64,000 nt of DNA from contig CACWLD010000001.1 in assembly GCA_902761655.1 (NCBI GenBank), positions 38,732 to 102,731 on the forward strand, given 5' to 3'. How positions within the stretch are numbered: position 1 is the stretch's first letter; each line of letters opens with the position of its first letter. Under the pieces are notes generated by a model. The model had not been told where the DNA came from, did no database searches, and saw only the letters and a program-made list of their open reading frames with translations. Of the stretch, positions 34,590 to 42,114 are shown piece after piece. The position numbers and the translations under genes were made by a program. Source of the stretch: an uncultured Bacteroidia bacterium (GTDB lineage: Bacteria; Bacteroidota; Bacteroidia; Bacteroidales; UBA932).

Positions 34590-34618
34590 CTAATTTACAA
34601 ATAATTTTAATAATGCAA
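34590..34618 (-). promoter_or_regulatory. Candidate promoter of the asnB leader/operon
   Basis: Minus-strand TTG (complement of 34616-34618), 18 bases, then TAAATTAG (34590-34597), close to the Bacteroidota -33/-7 consensus TTG ... TAnnTTTG with one mismatch. It lies about 20 bases upstream of the leader ATG. The glnK leader has nearly the same element. Confidence 0.5.
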
Positions 34619-34678
34619 TTATTTTTTCCAGTTTTTACGCATTTTTTTTACCTTAGTGAAGAAGTACTTATATAATAT

Positions 34679-36070
34679 ATGGATGCAACCTTGCAATTGA
34701 TTCTGGCGTTCGCCGTGGGGCTTCTGCTCACTGCGGTGGTTGCCCTTTTGGTGGCCGGGAGAGTGGTTAAAAAGCGCGTTTCATCCGCCCAGGAGGCGGA
34801 GAAGGCGCGCGGAGAGGAGGCGCTGCAAATGCAAAAGACCCTCTTTGATGCCGATATCGCCCACGCACGCGAGAGGGAGGACGCCCTGCGCGGCAAGATT
34901 GACGAGATCAAGAGCGAGGCGGCTGCGCGCATAGAGGAAGTCAAGAAAGACTACACCAAGCGCAACGAAGATGCGCTCGCCGCCCTCCGCGAGAAGTTCG
35001 ACGAGACAATGGCCAAGGTCACCGCCCAGGTCAAGAACGAGACCTCAGAGATGCTCAAGGCCCGCCAGAAGGAGTTCTCCGAGGCCAGCAACCAGAGCCT
35101 GGGACAGATAATGGCCCCGCTCAAGGAGAACATAGCCGAGCTCAAGAAGCGAATGGAAGATGACAACAAGGAGCAGGGCGAGCGCAATGCGGAGATGCGC
35201 GAGCGCATCAAGACCCTGCTGGAGCACAGCGACCTGGCGCGCAAGAGCGCCGATGAGCTGGCGGAAGCATTCAAGCACGGCAGCAAGATGCAGGGAGACT
35301 GGGGCGAGACCATCCTCGAAGAGCTCCTGAGTTCCCAGGGCTTGAAGGAGGGAGTGCACTTTGACTCCCAGCCGGTGATCACCGGCCCCGACGGCAAGCC
35401 CGTCAAGAACGAGAGCGGCGGCATTATGCGCCCTGACATCATCCTCCATCTGGACGAGAAGAGGGAAGTGATCATAGACTCCAAGGTTTCCCTCACCGCA
35501 TATGTAGATTACGTGAACGCACAAAGCGCGGCGGAGAGGCAGCAGTACCTGAAAGCCCACGTAGACAGCATCTGGAAGCACGTCACGGAGCTTTCGGCCA
35601 AGGATTATTCTTCCTATATAAAGTCCCCCAAGGTTTCGGCAGGATATGTGATAATGTTCGTCCCCAACGTGGGAGCGCTGTGGTCAGCGCTTAACGCTGA
35701 TCCCGTGCTGTGGCGAAGGGCTGCGGATTTGAACGTTTACATTGCCGATGAGCAGAGCCTTTACGGCGCCTTGAAGATAGTAAGCGCCACCTGGACGCAG
35801 GTAGTGCAGGCTCAGAATCACGAGAGGGTATATGAACTGGCCCAGGAGATGATAGACCGCGTGGGAATGTTTATGGAGAAGTACAAGGCAGTGGGAGACG
35901 CGCTGAACAAGGCACAGGCGGAATACATAGACGCAGGCAAGAAACTGGACGTCAAGGGTCAGAGCATTCTCAACACATCGGCGAAGCTCATTAAACTGGG
36001 AGCCAAGAACAGCGCAAATCACCCTGTTCAGGCCCTCGTTGACATAGATGACATTCCAACTCTGGAATAA
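34679..36070 (+). CDS. rmuC: DNA recombination protein RmuC homologue
   Basis: 463 residues. A single N-terminal membrane segment (LQLILAFAVGLLLTAVVALLVAG) is followed by a long coiled coil (about 30-200, rich in EKAREE and KARQKEF) and the conserved RmuC nuclease-like core (GDWGETILEELLSSQGLKEG near 205, RPDIILHLDEKREVIIDSKVSL near 245, VIMFVPNVGALWSAL). RmuC limits inversions at short repeats and is related to PD-(D/E)XK nucleases. It is divergent from the asnB leader and appears to be transcribed alone. Confidence 0.93.
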   Translation: MDATLQLILAFAVGLLLTAVVALLVAGRVVKKRVSSAQEAEKARGEEALQMQKTLFDADIAHAREREDALRGKIDEIKSEAAARIEEVKKDYTKRNEDALAALREKFDETMAKVTAQVKNETSEMLKARQKEFSEASNQSLGQIMAPLKENIAELKKRMEDDNKEQGERNAEMRERIKTLLEHSDLARKSADELAEAFKHGSKMQGDWGETILEELLSSQGLKEGVHFDSQPVITGPDGKPVKNESGGIMRPDIILHLDEKREVIIDSKVSLTAYVDYVNAQSAAERQQYLKAHVDSIWKHVTELSAKDYSSYIKSPKVSAGYVIMFVPNVGALWSALNADPVLWRRAADLNVYIADEQSLYGALKIVSATWTQVVQAQNHERVYELAQEMIDRVGMFMEKYKAVGDALNKAQAEYIDAGKKLDVKGQSILNTSAKLIKLGAKNSANHPVQALVDIDDIPTLE

Positions 36071-36096
36071 AAAGTCAGCAAAATTTTACAAAATAA

Positions 36097-36128
36097 TTTG
36101 GTTTATAATATAAACTTGTTTACATTTG
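36097..36128 (+). promoter_or_regulatory. Candidate promoter for the membrane protein/HTH pair
   Basis: TTTG at 36097-36100, 20 bases, then TACATTTG at 36121-36128, an exact match to the Bacteroidota TAnnTTTG box. The expected start of transcription lies about 60 bases before the ATG at 36193. Confidence 0.6.
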
Positions 36129-36192
36129 CATTGCAATCAGGACAGACTGCGCAGCTGTACCCGGTTGCCATACAGTGTAAATAGTTGATATT

Positions 36193-36768
36193 ATGGAACA
36201 AAACAAAGAAATGACGGCAAGCGAGAGCCTCGCCCTCATAACAGAAACATTGAACAACAGCCGCAGGGCTATTCTCCGCAACAACTCCAAAGGCTTCATT
36301 CTCTGGGGTGTACTCCTCACGGTATTCTCATTGGCTATCTACCTGCTCTGGCATTATACAGGCAGTCCCGCCTGGAACTTCCTGTGGTTTGCCTTCTCTG
36401 CTATCGGTTATCCTCTTGCCAATGTCATATATAAGAAAGACAAGAATGCCCCTACCAATGAGATAGGGAAGGCTATAGGTTATATCTGGGCTCTGTTCGG
36501 AGTATTCTCCCTGACCATAAGTATGATTGCAGTGTTCTGGGTGCCTATGAACCTTTTCCTGATCATCATATTGCTTCTGGGTCTTGCTGAGAGCATTTCG
36601 GGAGTCCTCCTCAAGAACTGGCCCATCATTATTTGCGGATTCCTTGTAGGAGTAGGAGGAGCCGTGACTTCTTGCCTGCTTCATACCGAGGCCCTTACCC
36701 TTCTTTTCACCCTTGGAGGAATTCTCCTTGCAATCACCGGACTTATTGTCAAATCACAATACAAGTAA
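36193..36768 (+). CDS. Hypothetical multi-pass membrane protein
   Basis: 191 residues. After a polar N terminus (MEQNKEMTASESLALITETLNNSRRAI) there are about six hydrophobic segments: FILWGVLLTVFSLAIYLLW, FLWFAFSAIGYPLA, IWALFGVFSLTISMIAVFW, LFLIIILLLGLAESI, IIICGFLVGVGGAV and LFTLGGILLAITGLI. It is not a named transporter. It is followed after 3 bases by a winged-helix regulator, a pairing common in Bacteroidota in which the regulator controls the membrane protein. Function unknown. Confidence 0.75.
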   Translation: MEQNKEMTASESLALITETLNNSRRAILRNNSKGFILWGVLLTVFSLAIYLLWHYTGSPAWNFLWFAFSAIGYPLANVIYKKDKNAPTNEIGKAIGYIWALFGVFSLTISMIAVFWVPMNLFLIIILLLGLAESISGVLLKNWPIIICGFLVGVGGAVTSCLLHTEALTLLFTLGGILLAITGLIVKSQYK

Positions 36769-36771
36769 GTT

Positions 36772-37065
36772 ATGTTCCCTAAACTGGACCCGTTGCTGCA
36801 CTCAGAGTTGAGGCTGGCCGTGATGTCTGTCCTGGCCGGAGTGGATTCTGCGGACTTCTCCTTCATCAAGAAGCAGACAGGAGCTACGGCAGGGAACCTG
36901 AGCGTGCAGATTGACAAACTGACAACCGCCGGATACATAACGGTTGAGAAAGGATTCAAGGGCAAGATGCCCTGTACCACCTGCAAGATAACCCCTCAAG
37001 GGCGTGACGCCTTCCAAGCATATGTAGATGCCTTGAAGGAATACCTCTCCGCAGGGTTAGATTGA
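36772..37065 (+). CDS. Winged-helix transcriptional regulator (HTH_27-like)
   Basis: 97 residues. The segment LRLAVMSVLAGVDSADFSFIKKQTGATAGNLSVQIDKL followed by AGYITVEKGFKGKMPCTTCKITPQGRDAF matches the small MarR/ArsR-like regulators of the winged-helix DNA-binding family (recognition helix about 38-52, wing about 60-75). It probably regulates its own operon, including the upstream membrane gene 3 bases away. Its 3' end overlaps the convergent DUF2442/HTH gene by 9 bases. Confidence 0.85.
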   Translation: MFPKLDPLLHSELRLAVMSVLAGVDSADFSFIKKQTGATAGNLSVQIDKLTTAGYITVEKGFKGKMPCTTCKITPQGRDAFQAYVDALKEYLSAGLD

Positions 37066-37485
37066 AGCCATATCACGTCCTAATTGGCGAATAGCCTGCA
37101 GTATCTGCTCTGTTCGCTTTTCAGAGGGCTTCTTGATGCCATAGATGTATCGGGACAAAAGGCTCTTGTTGATTCCAATTGTTCTTGCGACTTCCGAAAC
37201 ATTCAACTGTGGGAAACGTTCGAACACCTTGGCAATAACGTTGTCAGAGTTCGGCTCGGCTTTCTCAAAGAAACTGCTGATGTGGATGTCCTCATCAATT
37301 TCTTCCCAACGAAGGTCATCACCCTCCAGCCCAATCTCATATTGAGCCCTTTGTTCCGGGGTTGCTTCCAACAATAAGGGGAATGCCTCCAGCGGCCGGC
37401 TGTAGGTATTCTCCTTATCGGTTTTTATAAAGATCCTTCCGTCCTCAAACCATACTTGGATGATTTTTTCCATACTGTTACTCAT
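37057..37485 (-). CDS. DUF2442 plus XRE-type HTH protein (putative antitoxin)
   Basis: 142 residues from the ATG at 37485, which overlaps the upstream DUF4160 gene by 8 bases; an ATG at 37473 is an alternative. The N-terminal 70 residues (VWFEDGRIFIKTD, EAFPLLLEATPEQRAQYEIGLEGDDLRWEEIDEDI in pieces) look like DUF2442, and the C-terminal part is an XRE helix-turn-helix (LNVSEVARTIGINKSLLSRYIYGIKKPSEK). DUF4160/DUF2442 pairs are widespread and resemble toxin-antitoxin modules, but activity is not established. Confidence 0.8.
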   Translation of the reverse strand: MSNSMEKIIQVWFEDGRIFIKTDKENTYSRPLEAFPLLLEATPEQRAQYEIGLEGDDLRWEEIDEDIHISSFFEKAEPNSDNVIAKVFERFPQLNVSEVARTIGINKSLLSRYIYGIKKPSEKRTEQILQAIRQLGRDMASI

Positions 37486-37711
37486 CAAAATACTCTTTCC
37501 AGGCTTGAATGAAGTCCTCTCGATACAGGATAACGGCATCGACGGCTTTTTTCAAATCCTTGGGCTTAATACCGCTGTTTTCAACGACTTCAGCAGTTTC
37601 AACGTTAATCTTAGCCCTTCCATCACCATTTTTAACGTGGATGTGAATGGGTAAATGCTCCTCTGAATAGAAGAAAAAGCGGAGTCCAAAAAGAAATAAT
37701 ACTGTAGGCAT
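37478..37711 (-). CDS. DUF4160 protein (putative toxin partner)
   Basis: 77 residues. GLRFFFYSEEHLPIHIHVKNGDGRAKI is the DUF4160 signature (HxPxHxHV), followed by GIKPKDLKKAVDAVILYREDFIQAWKEYF. The gene overlaps the DUF2442/HTH gene by 8 bases and the two form a bicistron. The small size, pairing with an HTH protein and location beside an AT-rich accessory region suit a mobile toxin-antitoxin-like module; this is inference. Confidence 0.8.
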   Translation of the reverse strand: MPTVLFLFGLRFFFYSEEHLPIHIHVKNGDGRAKINVETAEVVENSGIKPKDLKKAVDAVILYREDFIQAWKEYFDE

Positions 37712-37734
37712 ATCATAGATTTAAGTTAGGTTAA

Positions 37735-37932
37735 GGCAAATATAGGGATAAATTTTTATACCTGCAAGGCCATGACCAGCAGTCAGACTGCCTGGCATTC
37801 CTTGACGAGAACAATCTTCCAGGTATCGGAGATTGGATAACCAGGAACAGGCTTGGTACCTTCATAGGTGTCAAGGCATCTTCTGGGTTCTGTGTCTATC
37901 CTCTTTACTTGCTGTTCAAGGAGAGGATATAA
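37735..37932 (+). pseudogene. Possible 3' remnant of a lost gene
   Basis: An open frame of 65 codons with no start codon, preceded by an in-frame TAA, ending KERI and TAA. It reads plausibly as protein (for example LAFLDENNLPGIGDWITRN and ASSGFCVYPLYLLFKERI) and uses GC-rich codons like the core genes, not the AT-rich island beside it. A terminator follows at once. It may be the tail of a gene cut off when neighbouring accessory DNA was gained. It was not matched to a family and could be chance. Confidence 0.35.
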
Positions 37933-37936
37933 TATG

Positions 37937-37977
37937 AAAAAGGCTCCTGGAATAACATCTGGGAGCCTTTTCTTTTT
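37937..37977. terminator. Bidirectional terminator at the island's left end
   Basis: Ten-bp stem AAAAGGCTCC / GGAGCCTTTT with a 14-base loop and T or A runs on both sides. It can end the minus-strand zinc-ribbon gene (stop at 37992) and the plus-strand remnant (stop at 37932). Confidence 0.8.
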
Positions 37978-37991
37978 ATGTATGTAATTAA

Positions 37992-38600
37992 CTATTTGCT
38001 GACAAGCTCATACTGGTTATCTCCAATAGCCTTTACATACAATCCATCTTTTTTCTCTGCAATTTCATTAGCAGATAATACTCCTACCTCTTTACTGAAA
38101 TCTACGAAGGTTTTCTTAGTAAACAAACAGCGGACACTAATATCACCTGTGGATCCATCGGCTATCTTAACTACTTGCATATTCCCATACTCTTTAGCAA
38201 ACTCTTGAAGGGGAATCTCTGAACAAGTCATTGAAGAGGCACTAAAGGCCGAGTCTTGTTGCTTCTGAAGAACCTGTGGTGCCGTCTTTACTTTTCGGTC
38301 TTTCTTTAGATATTTTCGATAATACCAAATACTCCATGCTAAAAGAGGGACACCAAAAGAGACTGCAAATAGCATTTGGTAATCTTCAGAATACTCACAA
38401 ACAAACAATAAGCAGAATGCTATAAAGAACCAAAAAAGACCAAGTATAAAACAAAGCCTGAAGCCGCGACTTTTACTCTGAAACCAATTAGTTAGACTTC
38501 TCTTTGATGAAGGCATTAAAACGGTGCCTACATTTTCACCACAATACTTACAGAATTGGGCATCATCGTCTATCAACTTCCCGCATTTCTTGCAATACAT
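37992..38600 (-). CDS. Zinc-ribbon membrane protein, unknown function
   Basis: 202 residues. The N terminus is a zinc ribbon (MYCKKCGKLIDDDAQFCKYCGENVG, two CxxC pairs), then two membrane segments (FRLCFILGLFWFFIAFCLLFVC and MLFAVSFGVPLLAWSIWYY), a charged linker and a C-terminal soluble domain (QVVKIADGSTGDISVRCLFTKKTFVDF). The base composition is AT-rich, unlike the core genes. It is the last of six minus-strand genes in the island and is followed by its own terminator. No known family recognised beyond the ribbon. Confidence 0.75.
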   Translation of the reverse strand: MYCKKCGKLIDDDAQFCKYCGENVGTVLMPSSKRSLTNWFQSKSRGFRLCFILGLFWFFIAFCLLFVCEYSEDYQMLFAVSFGVPLLAWSIWYYRKYLKKDRKVKTAPQVLQKQQDSAFSASSMTCSEIPLQEFAKEYGNMQVVKIADGSTGDISVRCLFTKKTFVDFSKEVGVLSANEIAEKKDGLYVKAIGDNQYELVSK

Positions 38601-38611
38601 CTTGTCATCGT

Positions 38612-39253
38612 TTATAAATTCACATTTTCCTCAGAATATATTACTTCTTTTGTCTCTTTTTCTTTTTCCGAAAGGGTAACATCTTTAGTTTCTTGAATCT
38701 TATCCATAGGAGCCGCCTTTCCAACCCTAGGATAAAGCACCAATAATACAACCGTTAAGATAGGTATAACTATCTCGGGAGTATCAAAATAATGAAAATC
38801 GGTAGCTGACGGCATGAGGAAGTAAAGTAAGAAACAAAGAATGACTTTCCATATTTTCATGCCAGTAGTTGAATCGGAAGATTTAAAGAAAAGAGCATAT
38901 AGTCCAAACGCTATTAATTGAAAAAAGCCTAAAGCTGACATGAATACCATATTCTGATCAGAAGTTGGGTATCCCCAAATCAGATGTTGGGAAGAACTCC
39001 TAATTATGGAATGAGGCGTTATCGGTTGTGGAAGAGAAGACTCTGGAAAAACGATTCTTCCAAAACTCATAAAGAGACTGAATAATTGCACTGCCGATAA
39101 GACAAAACAAAGAACGCCTAAGATCTTTGCAACTGTATGCTTCCCTTGTTCTGCTGAAGGATTTCTCCTAGCAGATTTAAACATCACAAAGATGAAAGAT
39201 AACCCTAATATGGCTATCAAAAAAAATCTAGAATAAAAATCTGTTTCAACCAT
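38612..39253 (-). CDS. Hypothetical multi-pass membrane protein
   Basis: 213 residues with about five hydrophobic segments (FFLIAILGLSFIFVMF, ILGVLCFVLSAVQLFSLFMSFG, FMSALGFFQLIAFGLYALFF, WKVILCFLLYFLMP, IVIPILTVVLLVLYP) and a charged C-terminal tail (QETKDVTLSEKEKETKEVIYSEE). AT-rich. It ends 11 bases before the zinc-ribbon gene, so the two may be one transcript. Not recognised. Confidence 0.7.
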   Translation of the reverse strand: MVETDFYSRFFLIAILGLSFIFVMFKSARRNPSAEQGKHTVAKILGVLCFVLSAVQLFSLFMSFGRIVFPESSLPQPITPHSIIRSSSQHLIWGYPTSDQNMVFMSALGFFQLIAFGLYALFFKSSDSTTGMKIWKVILCFLLYFLMPSATDFHYFDTPEIVIPILTVVLLVLYPRVGKAAPMDKIQETKDVTLSEKEKETKEVIYSEENVNL

Positions 39254-39330
39254 CTTAATACAGTTTGAAGCGCAATGGCTTCAAAGTCAAAGATATATAA
39301 TAATCAAGATAATATCAATGAAACAACAGA

Positions 39331-39366
39331 AAAGGCTCTCAGAAATCTAGGAGCCTATTTTTTCTT
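39331..39366. terminator. Terminator hairpin containing a stop codon
   Basis: AGGCTC / GAGCCT stem (39333-39338 with 39351-39356) with T run on the plus strand and TTTTCTG on the minus strand. The TAG stop of the minus-strand gene at 39347 lies in the loop side of the hairpin. The stem closely resembles the one at 37937. Confidence 0.65.
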
Positions 39367-40039
39367 GGTATTGTAATAAGTCCGCTATTGTTTTATGATA
39401 TAATACCTTTAACTCTTGCTCATTTGGGATTAGCTTTAAAGCTAATTTCTTTGTTTTCATATGTTTATATTTAGAGTAGTTCTCCTCCATTTCATCCCGA
39501 ATGTTAAGGAATGAAAGAATTAAAGATATGTCAGTATCATTGACATGATATTTTTTCATTAGAAACTGCTCAACTTTCTTTAGTTTACGTTCCACGCTAA
39601 TTGGAACCTTGTCTTCTCGTCTCTCTCTTATAGTATATTCATTACCAAAGGGATGCATTTCACATGGGCCCAAAAGAGGAGATAATATTGTTCCAACTAT
39701 AGAGTACAATAAAGAACGATTTCTTACCAACGTATAAGGGCCTAAAAGCAAAGAAGCTATTGTTAGTATGGTAATAAACTCATTTCCTTGTGATTTAAAA
39801 GCACCTATTATAAAAAAGAAAGCGAATCCCCAAGAAATTATCCTGATGATTATTTTTTTAATCATTAGTATCCAATAACACCTAACGCAGATTTTTTCTT
39901 CATCTTCGCAATCGCTATAATAATGCCGACGAATTGTGCCACTAAATTCAACTCCTTCATTACGCTTATGGTATTCCTTCCATATCTTCGTTTTGTCTTC
40001 CTTCAGTTCGCGACCACAACATTCACAACGATTAATCAT
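39347..40039 (-). CDS. Cys-rich N-terminus membrane protein, unknown function
   Basis: 230 residues. The start MINRCECCGREL and a later EEKICVRCYW give a possible four-Cys metal site over the first 55 residues. Two to three membrane segments follow (IIIRIISWGFAFFFIIGAF, FITILTIASLLLGPYTLV), then a basic soluble region with a helical C terminus. AT-rich. It lies upstream of the 38612 gene with a terminator between. No family recognised; the ribbon plus membrane layout recurs in two other proteins of this island. Confidence 0.7.
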   Translation of the reverse strand: MINRCECCGRELKEDKTKIWKEYHKRNEGVEFSGTIRRHYYSDCEDEEKICVRCYWILMIKKIIIRIISWGFAFFFIIGAFKSQGNEFITILTIASLLLGPYTLVRNRSLLYSIVGTILSPLLGPCEMHPFGNEYTIRERREDKVPISVERKLKKVEQFLMKKYHVNDTDISLILSFLNIRDEMEENYSKYKHMKTKKLALKLIPNEQELKVLYHKTIADLLQYQEKIGS

Positions 40040-40063
40040 AATAAAAAGGTATAATAGATAATA

Positions 40064-40762
40064 TTATGGGTATAGTAATTCGGATTGTAATACCTGAAAT
40101 GTGCAACCCTTTAGTTTAACCAAGTCATCAATAGCATGGTACACATCATCAGTAGCATTTGGTCCAATACGTACTTCTTCAATTAAAGTATTGATGTCGA
40201 CAGGGATTTGAAACGAATCCATCTCTTCAATTGTAGGAGGATTATAGATAAGACGGATTTCATGTTCTGGCTCATAATAAATACGTTTCGTTGAAAAGAA
40301 ACGATACGTATTTATTCTTTCTCCAGCAGGCTGAACTGTCTGTTTTTTATAATCAATATAGTTAACGTCTAAGATGCAAATAGCTTTTTCTCCTTTATAA
40401 GAACTCCTCAGCTTATCCACTGTTGTTTTTATCGCTACTCCCTTTCCTTGGGAAGCATATGCCAACCACATAGTTGATAACTCTGTTTCAGATTTAATCC
40501 AGCAGTTGATAAAAACTCGTTTTCGCCATAGAGATACCCATTGATCTATGTCTATTGTATACCTATTATTCCAATATTGCTTTTCTATCTCAGAAACAAG
40601 GACTTCTGCTTTATCATCTAAGTGATCAACTCGGCTAAAATAAAGAAGTCTATTGTTTAACAAATAAAGGAAATGTTCAATAGACATATAATGCCAGATG
40701 ACAGTTCCACCTGGAGCTACTGGAAGATATTTATGACGATTTATCATTAGCCTACTATTCAA
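40064..40762 (-). CDS. DUF2971 family protein
   Basis: 232 residues. VIWHYMSIEHFLYLLNNRLLYFSRVDHLDDKAE, the middle CWIKSETELSTMWLAYASQGKGVAIKTTV and the late RIYYEPEHEIRLIY segment follow the DUF2971 pattern, a domain seen in many phage, island and defence contexts and with unknown activity. A second ATG at 40747 (MINRHKY) is also possible. No membrane segment. AT-rich like its neighbours and 24 bases upstream of the Cys-rich gene. Confidence 0.8.
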   Translation of the reverse strand: MNSRLMINRHKYLPVAPGGTVIWHYMSIEHFLYLLNNRLLYFSRVDHLDDKAEVLVSEIEKQYWNNRYTIDIDQWVSLWRKRVFINCWIKSETELSTMWLAYASQGKGVAIKTTVDKLRSSYKGEKAICILDVNYIDYKKQTVQPAGERINTYRFFSTKRIYYEPEHEIRLIYNPPTIEEMDSFQIPVDINTLIEEVRIGPNATDDVYHAIDDLVKLKGCTFQVLQSELLYP

Positions 40763-40794
40763 TCGTTAACGTCAAATATATAAAAAGAAAGAAT

Positions 40795-40832
40795 AGCCTA
40801 GTATATCAGAACGATATGCTAGGCTTTATTTT
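40795..40832. terminator. Terminator hairpin overlapping the end of an island gene
   Basis: AGCCTA / TAGGCT with an inner ATATC / GATAT helix and a 5-base loop, T-rich on the plus-strand side (TTTATTTTT). The TAG stop of the minus-strand gene at 40819 is formed by the hairpin arm itself. Confidence 0.65.
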
Positions 40833-41286
40833 TAAAAAGAAAGACTATCCCTTGCAGCAATGCTCCAAATAATGGTGATAACCAACAGGTAAATATATAT
40901 TCATCAATGGTGATTATCTTGTTATTCCCGTCTAATCTACTAACTACACTTAGATAAACAATACCTATAAAGAATATCCAAGGACAAAAGATTGTCCACC
41001 ATTGATCTTTCTTGTTAATGAAGGTACGCCAGATAGAAAAGAGAATCGTATAAATAGGTATCGACAAGAGTAAAGCATCATCCCAACCATATGCGCCATG
41101 ACTCCCTATTGAATGACTTAATAGCAACTCCTTGAATCCATATTCTGAGAACAAAGACCATATGTAAAGAACTCCTCTATGAAGCAGGATTACACAGAGG
41201 ATGACAACATATTGGATAATGATCCATTGTATGCAGTCTCTCAGGCCTTGCTTTAATCCTGGCAATACTCGTATTCTCATAAACAA
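40819..41286 (-). CDS. Hypothetical multi-pass membrane protein
   Basis: 155 residues with about four hydrophobic segments (WIIIQYVVILCVILLH, ALLLSIPIYTILFSIW, WTIFCPWIFFIGIVYLSVV, FTCWLSPLFGALLQGIVFLF). The first 18 residues are basic (FMRIRVLPGLKQGLRD). AT-rich. The stop codon lies within a terminator hairpin. It was not matched to a family. Confidence 0.7.
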   Translation of the reverse strand: MFMRIRVLPGLKQGLRDCIQWIIIQYVVILCVILLHRGVLYIWSLFSEYGFKELLLSHSIGSHGAYGWDDALLLSIPIYTILFSIWRTFINKKDQWWTIFCPWIFFIGIVYLSVVSRLDGNNKIITIDEYIFTCWLSPLFGALLQGIVFLFKNKA

Positions 41287-41313
41287 AGAAAGAGTTGAGA
41301 ATTATCATTAACC

Positions 41314-41697
41314 TTAATGGTTGATTAGATGAACTAACACAACGGTAATAACAGCCCCAATAATGATGTCAAAGAGGACCTCTAATGAACTTGATGCATG
41401 AGATACGACAAAGCCGGTAGAAATCAAACAGAAAACGGCAACTATAGCTGCAAATCCGTTATTACTCTTTTGAGCACTATCTTCCTGTTTTCTCAATTCC
41501 TCTTCTTTCTTTATTTCATCATTTACTTCCTTCGGCATTAAGATCTCTCCATATTCAAAATAAGGGCAATCGTATGCTGGAGTATCAAGGCCATTCTCTT
41601 TTTCGGCTAAATCACAGTATTGTCTGCCGAGTACTTCGTAAAACTTACAACTCATGCAAGTAACATCTTCATCCCCGTATTTTTGAGCTTGATTCAT
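41314..41697 (-). CDS. Cys-cluster protein with C-terminal membrane segments
   Basis: 127 residues. The N terminus has five cysteines in VTCMSCKFYEVLGRQYCD and PAYDCPYFEYG, likely a metal-binding site, then a charged helix (EVNDEIKKEEELRKQEDSAQ) and two membrane segments (FAAIVAVFCLISTGFVVS and VLFDIIIGAVITVVLVHLI). First gene of the AT-rich island when read on the minus strand. No named family. Confidence 0.7.
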   Translation of the reverse strand: MNQAQKYGDEDVTCMSCKFYEVLGRQYCDLAEKENGLDTPAYDCPYFEYGEILMPKEVNDEIKKEEELRKQEDSAQKSNNGFAAIVAVFCLISTGFVVSHASSSLEVLFDIIIGAVITVVLVHLINH

Positions 41698-42074
41698 TTA
41701 GATTAACGTGTTAATAGTGATAATTGCACTCGGATATATATCGCAAATAGAAGTGAGCATATGTATACAAATATACATGAAATGCCAGTAATTCTTTTGT
41801 TTTATCGAGAACTTTGATTCCAAATGCTTGATTCAATTTAATATTTCGCTAACATTTTGTCGTAAATCTTTAGTCTACTTGGTGTAATCAAATCAGACAT
41901 CCATCTTTGCCAGGACTAAAACATACAGTTATGGCAAAGATAATAACCCTTCCTACTGCATTTTAAAGAACTGTTATATTCTCCTATACTGTAAGACTCC
42001 AGGGTTTTGAATAGAGTTTAATAACGGTTAAAAAGAGCTGAATTAACAACTTTTTCACAACCTACACTAAAACA
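41698..42074. other. AT-rich gap without an identified gene
   Basis: About 380 bases between the island's first gene and the tRNA terminator. It presumably holds the promoter of the minus-strand island genes. An inverted repeat CTTTGCCA / TGGCAAAG (41905-41912 and 41932-41939, 19-base spacer) is the only structure noted. No copy of the tRNA 3' end that would mark an attachment site was seen. Confidence 0.6.
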
Positions 42075-42101
42075 AAAAAGCACTTACATTTCTGTAAGTG
42101 C
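42075..42101 (-). terminator. Terminator after the Pro-type tRNA
   Basis: AAGCACTTAC / GTAAGTGCTT, a 10-bp stem with a 6-base loop, followed on the minus strand by TTTTTTG. It lies 14 bases beyond the 3' end of the tRNA. Confidence 0.8.
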
Positions 42102-42114
42102 TTGATTCTTTATG

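Noticed and set aside
41905-41939. Inverted repeat CTTTGCCA / TGGCAAAG and a nine-codon ORF beside it
   Set aside because: Long spacer, short arms and no hairpin-terminator or leader features; could be a binding site but nothing supports it.
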